From positions 1 to 64,000 of the forward strand of contig DMAW01000007.1 of assembly GCA_003446375.1 (NCBI GenBank): a DNA stretch of 64,000 bases, in the 5' to 3' direction. The position numbers and the translations under genes are program-made. The first letter of the stretch is position 1. Each line of letters begins with the position of its first letter. Source of the stretch: Eubacteriaceae bacterium (GTDB taxonomy: Bacteria > Bacillota > Clostridia > Eubacteriales > Alkalibacteraceae). Below the pieces are notes generated by a model, which was not told where the DNA came from, ran no database searches, and saw only the letters and a program-made list of their open reading frames with translations. Shown here piece by piece: positions 28,229 to 36,591 of the stretch.

Positions 28229-28259
28229 TGCCCTGAAAACCGTTGGTTTTCAGGGCATT
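28229..28259 (-). terminator. terminator after the transketolase genes
   Basis: ATGCCCTGAAAACC/GGTTTTCAGGGCAT with a three-base loop, followed on the minus strand by TTCTTTTTTATTT. It begins four bases after the stop of the C-terminal subunit gene. Confidence 0.92.
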
Positions 28260-28262
28260 GTA

Positions 28263-29201
28263 TTACTTTCTTGCGATTGCTTTTTTTGCAGCTTCTACAA
28301 TATCTTTTGCAGTAAGCCCGTACTTTTCTAAAAGTTCATCCGGGGTACCGGATTCACCAAAAGTATCGTTGATGCCCACCATCTCAAGAGGCGCAAATTC
28401 TTTTTTCACAAGAACTTCTGCAACAGCAGAACCCAGTCCTCCAATTATGCTATGCTCTTCAGCTGTAACAATAGCTTTAGTTTCCTTAGCAGCCTTTACT
28501 ACAGCATCTTCATCAAGAGGCTTGATTGTTCCCATGTTTATTACTCTTGCAGAGATTCCTTCTGCTTCAAGGGTCTTTTGAGCTTCCATAGCTGTTGAAG
28601 TCATTATTCCTGTAGCAATTATAGTCACATCGTTTCCTTCTTTAAGCTGAGCAGCTTTTCCAATTTCAAATTCATAACCCTCATCAAACAGAACAGGAAG
28701 ATTTGGTCTTCCTAACCTTAAATAAACCGGTCCGTTATATTCTGCTGCAGCTTTTACCATCTTCTTAGTCTCGACTCCGTCTGCCGGACAAAGCACGACC
28801 ATATTCGGGATTGATCTCATAAGGGATAAATCTTCAACTGATTGGTGCGTAGCTCCGTCTTCTCCAACAGTAAGTCCTGAGTGAGTCAACGCTATCTTTA
28901 CATTAAGCTTAGGATAAGCTATCGAGTTTCTGATTACTTCAAAAGCTCTTCCGGCTCCAAACATTGCAAATGTCGAAGCAAAAGGAATTTTTCCTGTTGC
29001 TGCAAATCCCGCCGCAATACCCATCATGTTCTGTTCAGCAATGCCGCAGTTAAAATGTCTTTTAGGAAATTCTTTTCCAAAGGTTGCTGTATTTGTAGAT
29101 TTGGAAAGATCCGCATCCAGTACAACGATATTTTCATTTTCCTTGCCCAGTTCCGCGAGGGCGTTACCATAAGCCGCTCTAGTTGCTATCATATCCGCCA
29201 T
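28263..29201 (-). CDS. transketolase, C-terminal subunit (split enzyme)
   Basis: Together with the N-terminal subunit this makes a split thiamine-diphosphate transketolase of the non-oxidative pentose-phosphate pathway. The 312 residues correspond to the pyrimidine-binding and C-terminal domains: GIAEQNMMGIAAGFA with the conserved glutamate, FASTFAMFGAGRAFE, and HSGLTVGEDGATHQ. Its ATG overlaps the stop of the N-terminal subunit gene (TAATG). Split transketolases are common in Clostridia and Archaea. A DXS-like function is excluded by the short, separate N-terminal subunit and by the motifs. Confidence 0.92.
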   Translation of the reverse strand: MADMIATRAAYGNALAELGKENENIVVLDADLSKSTNTATFGKEFPKRHFNCGIAEQNMMGIAAGFAATGKIPFASTFAMFGAGRAFEVIRNSIAYPKLNVKIALTHSGLTVGEDGATHQSVEDLSLMRSIPNMVVLCPADGVETKKMVKAAAEYNGPVYLRLGRPNLPVLFDEGYEFEIGKAAQLKEGNDVTIIATGIMTSTAMEAQKTLEAEGISARVINMGTIKPLDEDAVVKAAKETKAIVTAEEHSIIGGLGSAVAEVLVKKEFAPLEMVGINDTFGESGTPDELLEKYGLTAKDIVEAAKKAIARK

Positions 29202-30019
29202 TACAGTGTACCTCCCAACTCTTCTAATTCTTTAAGCGCCTGTGCAGTTTGGTCTGCATTAGGAGCAGAACCGTGCCATCCAGCCTGGTCTTCCATAAAA
29301 GACACGCCTTTTCCTTTTACTGTCTTACATATTATTGCAGTCGGTTTTCCAAAGACTGTCTTCTTTAAAGCCTCTCTAAGTTCATCCATGTCGTGGCCGT
29401 CTTCAACCACAACCACATTCCAATTAAAGGCTTCAAATTTCTTGTCTATTGGTTCAGGTCCCATTACATCGCAGATTTTTCCGTCTATTTGCAGTCCATT
29501 GTAGTCGATAAATGCAACTAGGTTGTCTACATAGTAGTGGCCCGCAGCCATTACTGCTTCCCATATCATACCTTCCTGAAGCTCGCCATCTCCTACTAGC
29601 GCGTACACTTTGTAATCTTTTTTATCCATTCTTGCCGCCATGGCCATTCCAATTGCAGCAGACAATCCTTGACCTAAGGATCCGGTGCTCATGTCTACTC
29701 CCGGAACTCCCTTCATGTCAGGATGTCCTTGAAGCTTGCTGTTTATTTTTCTAAATGTCATAAGTTCGTCCTTGCCAAAGTAACCTCTCTCTGCCAATGT
29801 TGCATACAGCAGTGGAGATGCATGTCCTTTTGACATTACGAATCTGTCTCTGTCTGGATTTTTAGGATCCTTTGGGTCATTGTTCATTACCTCAAAGTAT
29901 AGCAGGGACATAATTTCCACCCCTGATAACGATCCTCCCGGATGACCGGATTTTGCATTGGAAATCTGCTTGATGATGCTTTGCCTGATGTTATTGGCAA
30001 CAACCTTTAAATCAGCCAT
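29201..30019 (-). CDS. transketolase, N-terminal subunit (split enzyme)
   Basis: This is the ThDP-diphosphate-binding half of the split transketolase. About 272 residues carry SGHPGGSLSGVE near the start, MSKGHASPLLYATLAERGYF, STGSLGQGLSAAIGMA and the ThDP motif GDGELQEGMIWEAVMAAGHY. I place the start at the ATG at 30019, seven bases after AGGAGGT; an ATG two codons upstream almost touches the binding site. The YitT gene is 14 bases upstream, so the three may be co-transcribed. Confidence 0.92.
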   Translation of the reverse strand: MADLKVVANNIRQSIIKQISNAKSGHPGGSLSGVEIMSLLYFEVMNNDPKDPKNPDRDRFVMSKGHASPLLYATLAERGYFGKDELMTFRKINSKLQGHPDMKGVPGVDMSTGSLGQGLSAAIGMAMAARMDKKDYKVYALVGDGELQEGMIWEAVMAAGHYYVDNLVAFIDYNGLQIDGKICDVMGPEPIDKKFEAFNWNVVVVEDGHDMDELREALKKTVFGKPTAIICKTVKGKGVSFMEDQAGWHGSAPNADQTAQALKELEELGGTL

Positions 30020-30033
30020 TTTCATACCTCCTG

Positions 30034-30897
30034 TTAGTTTTCTATTTTTTTAAAGCCTTCGCCTAAAACTTCATAGACATCGGCCAAAATGACAAACGCA
30101 TGTGGATCTATCTGCTTTACTATATCCTTCATCTGAAATACCTGTGCTCTGTGCACGATGCAAAATACTACTTCTTTGTCTTCACCAGTGTAGCCGCCGC
30201 GACCTTTGAGCATGGTAACTCCCCTGTCAAGTTCTTCTATTATAGCTGTTCCTATTTCATCGGATTTTTTGCTAATTATATAAAATGCCTTTGCATAGCT
30301 GATTCCTTCCTGAATCAAGTCGATCATCTTCATCGATAGGTAGAGAGTCAAAGTCGAGTACAGAGATATCTCCATGTTCTTAAAAGCCAATCCTGCAGTT
30401 ACTACGACCATGAAGTCAATTAGCATAAGCCAAGTGCCTATGGATATTCCTTTAAAATACTTGTGCATTATCGATGCCAATAAATCCGTTCCGCCTGTAG
30501 TTCCTCCAAACTTAAATACTATGCCTATTCCAAGGCCCAATACCACTCCCCCAAAAACAGAAGCAAGGAATATATCGTTTGTCAGCACCGGCGTTCTCAT
30601 TATTATATCTACATTTAGCGAAAAAAGAACCGTGCCAAAAAACGTCTTGACCCCAAATCGACCACCCAGTATTTTAAAAGATACAAAAAAGAGAGGGATA
30701 GTAAATATAAGTGTCACCAAGCCTACCGGATAACCTGTCACGTGATACAAGACTGTGGCCAGTCCGCTAAAGCCTCCGGGAGCAATTTTATTTGGTATGC
30801 TCAAAGAATTGAATCCAAGAGCCATTATCATCGTTCCCAGCGTAATCCCCAGATAATCTTTAATTTCACTTTTAACGGATTTGAATCTACTTTTCAT
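30034..30897 (-). CDS. YitT-family membrane protein (DUF161 plus DUF2179)
   Basis: The family is a widespread set of Firmicute membrane proteins without a settled function. The N-terminal two thirds hold five or six membrane segments, with SIPNKIAPGGFSGLATVLY and FGGTTGGTDLLASIMHKYF as the typical YitT motifs. The last 85 residues form the soluble DUF2179 domain (RGGYTGEDKEVVFCIV, HAFVILADVYEVLGEGF), thought to bind a small ligand. I choose the ATG at 30897 behind AGAGAGGTG rather than the more upstream frame opening at 30918. About 288 residues is normal for the family. Confidence 0.88.
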   Translation of the reverse strand: MKSRFKSVKSEIKDYLGITLGTMIMALGFNSLSIPNKIAPGGFSGLATVLYHVTGYPVGLVTLIFTIPLFFVSFKILGGRFGVKTFFGTVLFSLNVDIIMRTPVLTNDIFLASVFGGVVLGLGIGIVFKFGGTTGGTDLLASIMHKYFKGISIGTWLMLIDFMVVVTAGLAFKNMEISLYSTLTLYLSMKMIDLIQEGISYAKAFYIISKKSDEIGTAIIEELDRGVTMLKGRGGYTGEDKEVVFCIVHRAQVFQMKDIVKQIDPHAFVILADVYEVLGEGFKKIEN

Positions 30898-31060
30898 GAC
30901 AAGCACCTCTCTATCCAAAATCCAACGTCATTATATCACACAAAATTCCTAGCGGATATAGTATAACACTTTGTAAACGTACTCAACTTTAAACTTTTGC
31001 TCAAAACGTTATTTTTTTGGCATTTATTTCTATAAACCGTTCAATTCTTTCACACTATCA

Positions 31061-31076
31061 ACATTGTATACAATGT
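31061..31076. promoter_or_regulatory. orphan perfect palindrome, GntR-type operator candidate
   Basis: ACATTGTATACAATGT is a perfect 16-base palindrome. The core TTGTATACAA resembles operators of FadR-type GntR regulators. It lies about 165 bases upstream of the YitT start. No matching regulator gene is adjacent. Confidence 0.4.
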
Positions 31077-31155
31077 CCTGTATTATCAAGGTTTTCTTGG
31101 TACTGCTAAAGCATTTAATGCTATGATATGCCCTTATACTGACATACATAAAGCA

Positions 31156-31183
31156 AACAACCTAGCTGATTAACCAGGTTGTT
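31156..31183 (-). terminator. possible terminator after alr
   Basis: An eight-base perfect stem AACAACCT/AGGTTGTT with a twelve-base loop lies 67 bases after the alr stop. The following tract (TTTGCTTT) is a weak T run. Confidence 0.45.
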
Positions 31184-31249
31184 ACATAAATTTATCGCTT
31201 TGATTCTTATATTGTCAATCTAATAAAATTAAATGTGACCTACTATTTC

Positions 31250-32389
31250 TTATTCAACAATTGGGTTGACGACTTTATGAACTACACCTTCTTTTATATA
31301 TACTTTAGGCACCCGCTCTTTGGTCATGCAGCTTATTTCATAGTTTATGGTCCCCATATGCTCAGCAATTTCCTCAATAGGCAACCCTTCACCGTACAAC
31401 ACGACCTTGTCACCCACGGCGAGGTCTTTTGAGCCTGTTATATCAACGATAATCTGATCCATGCAGACAGTCCCTATCACCGGATATCTCTTGCCTTTAA
31501 TCACTACCTGGGCTTTATTTGACAAAAGCCTGCTGTAACCGTCAGCGTATCCAACCGGCAAAGTGGCGACCAACATCTTCTTTTTTGCAATATATGTCCT
31601 GCCATAGCTTACGCTTTCTCCTGGATATATATATTTGATATGTGCTATTCGCGTAAAGAATGCCTTTACAGGCTTTAGCTTTACTGAATCCCTTCCGACC
31701 TCTTCTGAGGGCATCAAGCCATAGAGCATTATTCCTGGTCTGACCATATCGTAGTGGCTTTCTTTTATATCTATTATCCCGCCACTGTTAGCCATGTGCT
31801 TTATAGGAATATTCAATCCCATTTTTTCAAGATCTAAAATCGTTTCTTCAAAAATTCTAAGCTGCCTGTACGAATACGTCTTGTCTCTTTGATCAGAAAC
31901 AGCAAAATGAGAAAATATGCCTTCAATCTCAATATTTTTCATACCGGCTATTTCCATTATTGCGCTTATGCTTTCTTCTTTCCTAAACCCAAGCCTTCCC
32001 ATCCCGGTATCCAATTTTACGTGTATCTTTACAGCTTTACTTGCTCTTTTAGAAAGCTCTCTGGCAAAGTCCACTTGATATACAGTTGGTGTCAAACCCC
32101 ATTTTATTATCTTGTCAATATGATCTTTTGGCGTGTATCCCATTATCAGTATCGGCGCCTCTATTCCGTTTTTTCTAAGCTGTATTCCTTCATCATCAAC
32201 AGCGACTCCAAAACATTTGCTGCCTTCTTCATATAGGGCTCTTGCACATTCCACCGCACCATGACCATATGAATCAGCCTTTACAATGGGCATTACCGTA
32301 ACGTCTTTTCCAACATGCCTTTGAATGTTGCAATAATTTTCTATTAGGTTATCTAAATTGATTTCACACCAGGTTGGTCGGTATTCCAT
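31250..32389 (-). CDS. alr: alanine racemase
   Basis: Alr makes D-alanine for peptidoglycan using pyridoxal phosphate. The 379 residues start EYRPTWCEINLDNLIENY; the PLP lysine is in VMPIVKADSYGHGAVECA; the middle has DTGMGRLGF and the second half the catalytic tyrosine region SVSYGRTYIAKKK and GTVCMDQIIVDITG. Length is standard. The ATG follows GGAGGAAGCAAA. It is 16 bases downstream of the mtnN gene, and the pair may share a transcript with the AEC transporter genes upstream. Confidence 0.96.
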   Translation of the reverse strand: MEYRPTWCEINLDNLIENYCNIQRHVGKDVTVMPIVKADSYGHGAVECARALYEEGSKCFGVAVDDEGIQLRKNGIEAPILIMGYTPKDHIDKIIKWGLTPTVYQVDFARELSKRASKAVKIHVKLDTGMGRLGFRKEESISAIMEIAGMKNIEIEGIFSHFAVSDQRDKTYSYRQLRIFEETILDLEKMGLNIPIKHMANSGGIIDIKESHYDMVRPGIMLYGLMPSEEVGRDSVKLKPVKAFFTRIAHIKYIYPGESVSYGRTYIAKKKMLVATLPVGYADGYSRLLSNKAQVVIKGKRYPVIGTVCMDQIIVDITGSKDLAVGDKVVLYGEGLPIEEIAEHMGTINYEISCMTKERVPKVYIKEGVVHKVVNPIVE

Positions 32390-32405
32390 TTTGCTTCCTC
32401 CAAAC

Positions 32406-33089
32406 TCACATAGCTAAAAGCATCTTTTCCAATATGATACATGACTTCTTTGCCGATTCTTCCATAAACGAACCATAGTCAAGCTCAACCTCTTCATTGG
32501 CCTTGTCAGAAATCGCCCTGATAACTATAAATGGTATGTCGTTAAGATAGCACACATGAGCTATGGCTCCCCCTTCCATCTCAACGCACCACCCCTTAAA
32601 AGCATCGTGTAAAAATTCCTTTGTAACGCTGTCACCAATGGCTTGATCGCCGGTTAGTATCCTTCCCTTATGCAGGTGTCCGCTTCCGTTAATGCTGTCG
32701 CACGCATTAAGGAATCTCTTATCAGTCTTGAATATGCTTACATCCATTCCGGGTATTACCCCCCTTGGGTCTCCAAATATCGATGCATCTATATCATGCT
32801 GCATCACTTCCGTTGCAATTACGATATCTCCTACTTCAAGGTCCGGATGCAACGCCCCTGCCACTCCACTGTTTATAATTGCTCCTACATTAAATATATC
32901 AATCAATATCTGCGCGCACATAGTTGCATTTACTTTGCCGATTCCGGATTTGACAAGCACTATGGGGCTTTCATTAAGCATGCCTTCATAAAACACCAAG
33001 GTTGCTACCGTCCTTTGGCTCTTAAGCTTCATCTTTTCCTTTAACATGGCTATCTCTGTTTCCATTGCTCCGATTATTCCAATTCTCAT
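32406..33089 (-). CDS. mtnN: 5'-methylthioadenosine/S-adenosylhomocysteine nucleosidase
   Basis: The enzyme cleaves adenine from methylthioadenosine and S-adenosylhomocysteine, recycling by-products of SAM use. The 227 residues begin MRIGIIGAMETEIAML with the catalytic-site glutamate, include NSGVAGALHPDLEVGDIVIA, VEMEGGAIAHVCYL and VIRAISDKANE, which holds the catalytic aspartate. These fit MtnN rather than the related purine phosphorylases. The ATG follows GAGGAGGC. It lies between alr and an AEC-family transporter gene, spaced 16 and 14 bases. Confidence 0.95.
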   Translation of the reverse strand: MRIGIIGAMETEIAMLKEKMKLKSQRTVATLVFYEGMLNESPIVLVKSGIGKVNATMCAQILIDIFNVGAIINSGVAGALHPDLEVGDIVIATEVMQHDIDASIFGDPRGVIPGMDVSIFKTDKRFLNACDSINGSGHLHKGRILTGDQAIGDSVTKEFLHDAFKGWCVEMEGGAIAHVCYLNDIPFIVIRAISDKANEEVELDYGSFMEESAKKSCIILEKMLLAM

Positions 33090-33103
33090 GCTTTAAGCCT
33101 CCT

Positions 33104-34030
33104 CTAAACTACCAAAGTAAATATCCAAACCACTAAAGGTATGGTAAAAAGGGAAAAAAAGGTCGTCATAAATATTCCTTCTGAAGCAAGATCTACGTTA
33201 TTGCCATAAGTCTTTGCCAATATTGCGCAAAGAGCCGCTACAGGCATTGCTACAATTATTACCGGTATCCCGATCAATAAATCATTGGAGACAAAATTCT
33301 TAAGGGCAAACAGCAACGCTACAGGCATTAGCACGAGCCTAAAAATGCTTACTATGTACAGGTTTCGATTTGAGAATATATTTTTAAAACTAACCGTAGC
33401 CAAAGAAGCACCTATAAATATCATCGACAAAGGGGTAGTAAGATCTCCCATCATGGTCAATGGCTTTAATGCTATTTCAGGTATCTCCACTGAAAACAAG
33501 AACAATGCAAAACCTATTACCGTTCCAATCAGCGCCGGAGATAAAAGACTTTTAAATTCAAACTTGCTCTTGCCTTTTTCCATAAGGTAAACGCCTACTG
33601 TAAATACCAGAGCGTTAAAGGGCAGGTTGAATAGCGCTGCATAAAATATGGATTCTTGGCCGAATATAGATATAAGCACAGGGAATCCCATAAATGCAGC
33701 ATTTGAAAATATCATCATAAATTGATATACGCCTTTGTCCCAGCTATTTCTGACACCTAATATCCAAGGCATCATCCAGGCCACCAAAAACTGAAGTCCA
33801 TATGAAGGGATAGCAATTAACATTATTCCCCCTACATCACCTAGCCTGTCCCATGAAAACGGAAGCTGCATCGAAGATACTATAAGAGCCGGCATGGTTA
33901 CATGAGTGATGAATTTGGGAATATTGTCCGCCATCTCTTTACCGATTAGATTTATCTTTCTTGTTAAGTATCCAATGATTCCAATTGCAAAAAGTGTGAA
34001 TATCGAAATAAAAACATTGTAAAAATTCAT
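33104..34030 (-). CDS. AEC-family transporter (first of two tandem copies)
   Basis: AEC (auxin efflux carrier) proteins in bacteria move organic acids such as malate, amino acids or malonate. The 308 residues form about ten membrane segments in the usual five-plus-five arrangement; the conserved glycine/asparagine stretch appears in MMIFSNAAFMGFPVLISIFG. It is clearly paralogous to the next gene: both open MNFYN and share PLVVWIF- or TIPIVATL-type ends after ILAKTYGNNVDLASEG. The ATG lies 12 bases after GGGAGG. The substrate is unknown. Confidence 0.87.
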   Translation of the reverse strand: MNFYNVFISIFTLFAIGIIGYLTRKINLIGKEMADNIPKFITHVTMPALIVSSMQLPFSWDRLGDVGGIMLIAIPSYGLQFLVAWMMPWILGVRNSWDKGVYQFMMIFSNAAFMGFPVLISIFGQESIFYAALFNLPFNALVFTVGVYLMEKGKSKFEFKSLLSPALIGTVIGFALFLFSVEIPEIALKPLTMMGDLTTPLSMIFIGASLATVSFKNIFSNRNLYIVSIFRLVLMPVALLFALKNFVSNDLLIGIPVIIVAMPVAALCAILAKTYGNNVDLASEGIFMTTFFSLFTIPLVVWIFTLVV

Positions 34031-34062
34031 TTGCCTGTTATTCCTCCCAAGCTGTTCAACTT

Positions 34063-34986
34063 CTATACCATGAGCAATAAAGTTGCCACGATGGGTATAG
34101 TCACCATGGACAGTAAAGTCGTCATAAACACTCCCGAAGACGCAAGATCCACATTGTTGTCATACTCTTTTGCAAATATGGTACAAAGCGTGGCTACCGG
34201 CATTGCGTGTATGATAACAGGCACGCCTCTTGCTATTTCGTTTGTCACAAATCCTTTTATCACAATCAGCAAAATTATTGGTATAGCTAAGAGCCTGATA
34301 AAAGAGATAATGTACATTCTCTTATTGACAAATATTTTTTCAAATTTCAAATCAATCATCGATGCGCCAATAAAAAGCATCGCAAGAGGAGTCGTCAAGC
34401 CTCCCACTATTTCTAAAGGCTGATTAATAAAATCCGTTAGCTTTATCTGCGTAAAGAACAAAAAAAGTCCAATCACTGTGGCCGCCATTCCGGGGTTCAA
34501 CAATTCCTTATAATTAAATTTCCTAATCCTGCTATCCATCATTTTAACCCCTAAGGTCATTATCAAAACCCTGTAAGGAATTATATATATAGCTCCGAAA
34601 AAAATCGCCTCTTCACCAAAAATCGTCGCCAATACAGGAATCCCTATGAATCCTGAGTTTTGAAACATCACCATGAACTGATATATTCCTTTTTCATGCT
34701 TGTCGGCCAAACCAAAAATACCCGGGATCAAAGCGACAAAACCATATTGTATGACGAAAGCCACGACTCCTACCAGAAGCATAAGTCCCATATCTGCTAC
34801 CTTGTCCCAGGTATACTCTATCTGCATCGAAGATATGATCAGACAAGGCAAAGTCACTTCTGTGATAAGCTTCGGTATGTTTGAATTAGCTTCATCTTTT
34901 AGAACATCTTTTTTTCGTATTAAATAGCCTACGGCACCCAATATAAAAAGGGTTGCTATGGCAACGAACATATTATAAAAATTCAC
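34063..34986 (-). CDS. AEC-family transporter (second of two tandem copies)
   Basis: This is a 307-residue paralogue of the preceding transporter, with about ten membrane segments, MVMFQNSGFIGIPVLATIFG at the family's conserved position and AKEYDNNVDLASSGVFMTT near the end. The start is a GTG at 34986 with GGAGG 12 bases upstream. It is transcribed before the other copy, separated by 32 bases, consistent with a tandem duplication that has since diverged. The two proteins might transport related compounds or form a mixed assembly; the sequence does not decide this. Confidence 0.87.
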   Translation of the reverse strand: MNFYNMFVAIATLFILGAVGYLIRKKDVLKDEANSNIPKLITEVTLPCLIISSMQIEYTWDKVADMGLMLLVGVVAFVIQYGFVALIPGIFGLADKHEKGIYQFMVMFQNSGFIGIPVLATIFGEEAIFFGAIYIIPYRVLIMTLGVKMMDSRIRKFNYKELLNPGMAATVIGLFLFFTQIKLTDFINQPLEIVGGLTTPLAMLFIGASMIDLKFEKIFVNKRMYIISFIRLLAIPIILLIVIKGFVTNEIARGVPVIIHAMPVATLCTIFAKEYDNNVDLASSGVFMTTLLSMVTIPIVATLLLMV

Positions 34987-35186
34987 CCTTAATCTTTACC
35001 TCCACAATTTATAATCGACTAACTATACAATTATCTCATTAATTCCCTTGAAAATGAAGCTTATTATCATTTTAATTCAATTTGAGATTTAATGTCAACG
35101 AAACTGTATACAAAATTCATTTATTTGCTTTATCTATTCAATTCTGTTATATATAAAGTATAAAAAAAATGAAAAGAGGCGATTGC

Positions 35187-35885
35187 ATGACAGTACATAT
35201 CGGAGCTAAAAAAGGAGACTTTTCTAAAACGGTCCTAATGCCTGGAGATCCACTAAGAGCAAAGTTCATTGCCGAACATTACTTATCTGAAGTCTCTCAG
35301 ATAACATCGGTTCGTGGCATGCTTGGGTACACAGGTAAATACAAAAATAAAAAAGTATCCGTAATGGGATCTGGCATGGGGATGCCCTCTATGGGGATTT
35401 ATTCTTATGAACTTTATACGGAATACGACGTGGAGAATATCATTAGGATAGGTTCCTGCGGCTCATTCCAAGAAGACGTTAAAGTACGGGACATAGTACT
35501 TGCCATGGGTGCCTGCACAAACAGCAATTTTGCTTCACAATACGGGTTGCCTGGAACATTCAGCCCGATAGCGGATTATGGCCTGTTAAGCAGATCCGTA
35601 GAAATTGCCAATACAAAAAATATCCCTGTAAAAGTGGGCAATGCATTGTCTAGCGATATCTTTTACGATGACAATCCAAAGGCTTGGGAGAAATGGGCAA
35701 AGATGGGCGTAATGGTGGTGGAAATGGAAGCCGCCGCTTTGTACATGAATGCAGCTCGACTAAATAAAAACGCTTTAGCCTTACTGACTGTAAGCGACAG
35801 CTTGGTTACAGGGGAGCTTACTACTGCCCAAGAGCGTGAAAAGACTTTTACGGATATGATGGAAATAGCTTTGGAACTAGCATAA
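35187..35885 (+). CDS. deoD: purine nucleoside phosphorylase, DeoD type
   Basis: DeoD phosphorolyses purine (deoxy)nucleosides to base and (deoxy)ribose-1-phosphate. About 232 residues start MTVHIGAKKGDFSKTVLMPGDPLRAK and show GMGMPSMGIYSYEL, RIGSCGSFQEDVKVRD, VVEMEAAALYMNAAR and the catalytic aspartate in TVSDSLVTGE. The motifs match the hexameric class. I use the ATG at 35187 behind AAAGAGGC; a further ATG at 35169 lacks a binding site. It stands alone on the plus strand between the AEC transporters and the ABC exporter. Confidence 0.96.
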   Translation: MTVHIGAKKGDFSKTVLMPGDPLRAKFIAEHYLSEVSQITSVRGMLGYTGKYKNKKVSVMGSGMGMPSMGIYSYELYTEYDVENIIRIGSCGSFQEDVKVRDIVLAMGACTNSNFASQYGLPGTFSPIADYGLLSRSVEIANTKNIPVKVGNALSSDIFYDDNPKAWEKWAKMGVMVVEMEAAALYMNAARLNKNALALLTVSDSLVTGELTTAQEREKTFTDMMEIALELA

Positions 35886-35906
35886 AAGGGAGCTTAGCTC
35901 CCTTTC
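35884..35906. terminator. bidirectional terminator between deoD and the ABC ATPase gene
   Basis: AAAGGGAGC/GCTCCCTTT is a nine-base perfect stem with a three-base loop. It overlaps the ends of both convergent genes. T tracts are short on both sides. Confidence 0.7.
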
Positions 35907-36591
35907 ATCTACTAACATCCATCTCAATTTTCCCGTCTTTTATCTCCACTATTCTATCGGCCTTTTCAGCTATCCGCCTGTCATGTGTTATGATTACAAA
36001 TGTAGTCTCAGATCTTTCATTTATCTCCCTTAAATTTTTATAGATATTTTCCGTAGAATCCGAATCTAAATTGCCTGTAGGCTCATCTGCCAGAATTATT
36101 TCAGGATTGTTCATGAGTGCCCTGGCGATAGCTGTTCTTTGTTGCTGCCCCCCTGACATGTTGTTTGCAGGATTGTTCTTAACCTTTGACAAGCCTACCA
36201 TGTCCATAAGCTCCTCTGCTTTTTTAAAAGTACTCTTATCAACACCTCCACCCTTGATCCTGTGTGGCATCAAAACGTTTTCAAGCGCCGTGAATTCAGG
36301 TAGTAGATAATGAAACTGAAAGATAAACCCCAACGTCGAATTTCTTAGATCTGCCAATTGTTTCTTGGCAAGGATGCTAACGTCCCTATCACCTATTAAT
36401 ACCTTTCCGGCAGTAGGTTTATCGAGAGTTCCAATTATGTTTAAAAGCGTGCTCTTCCCGCTTCCTGAAGCTCCAATTATGCTGTTGAAACTCCCTCTTT
36501 CAAATGCCAAGTCTAAATCAAATAGCACTTGAGTCTTTATTTTATCTCCGTAAATTTTGCTCACTTTTTCAAGTTTTATAATATCAGCCAT
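35905..36591 (-). CDS. ABC exporter ATPase, LolD/MacB type
   Basis: This is the ATPase of a type VII (MacB-like) transporter. The 228 residues show Walker A GASGSGKS, the Q-loop FIFQFHYLLPE, the family-typical NMSGGQQQRTAIARAL signature, Walker B IILADEPTGNLDS and the H-loop VIITHDRRIAEKADR. The ADEPTGNLDS form marks the LolD/MacB/FtsE group. It overlaps the FtsX-like permease gene by eight bases. MacB-type systems extrude peptides, antibiotics or lipids, or act as mechanotransmitters; the substrate here is unknown. Confidence 0.92.
   Translation of the reverse strand: MADIIKLEKVSKIYGDKIKTQVLFDLDLAFERGSFNSIIGASGSGKSTLLNIIGTLDKPTAGKVLIGDRDVSILAKKQLADLRNSTLGFIFQFHYLLPEFTALENVLMPHRIKGGGVDKSTFKKAEELMDMVGLSKVKNNPANNMSGGQQQRTAIARALMNNPEIILADEPTGNLDSDSTENIYKNLREINERSETTFVIITHDRRIAEKADRIVEIKDGKIEMDVSR

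Larger units (their letters stand above)
30898..31249. other. intergenic gap between alr and the YitT gene
   Basis: The gap holds the perfect 16-base palindrome ACATTGTATACAATGT at 31061-31076 and a hairpin (AACAACCT/AGGTTGTT, 31156-31183) that may end alr transcription. TATAAT-like boxes for the YitT gene lie near 30940. I find no small gene with a convincing ribosome binding site. Confidence 0.5.

Noticed and set aside
28881..29504. 207-residue frame on the plus strand
   Set aside because: It lies opposite both transketolase subunit genes and looks like a frame shadow.
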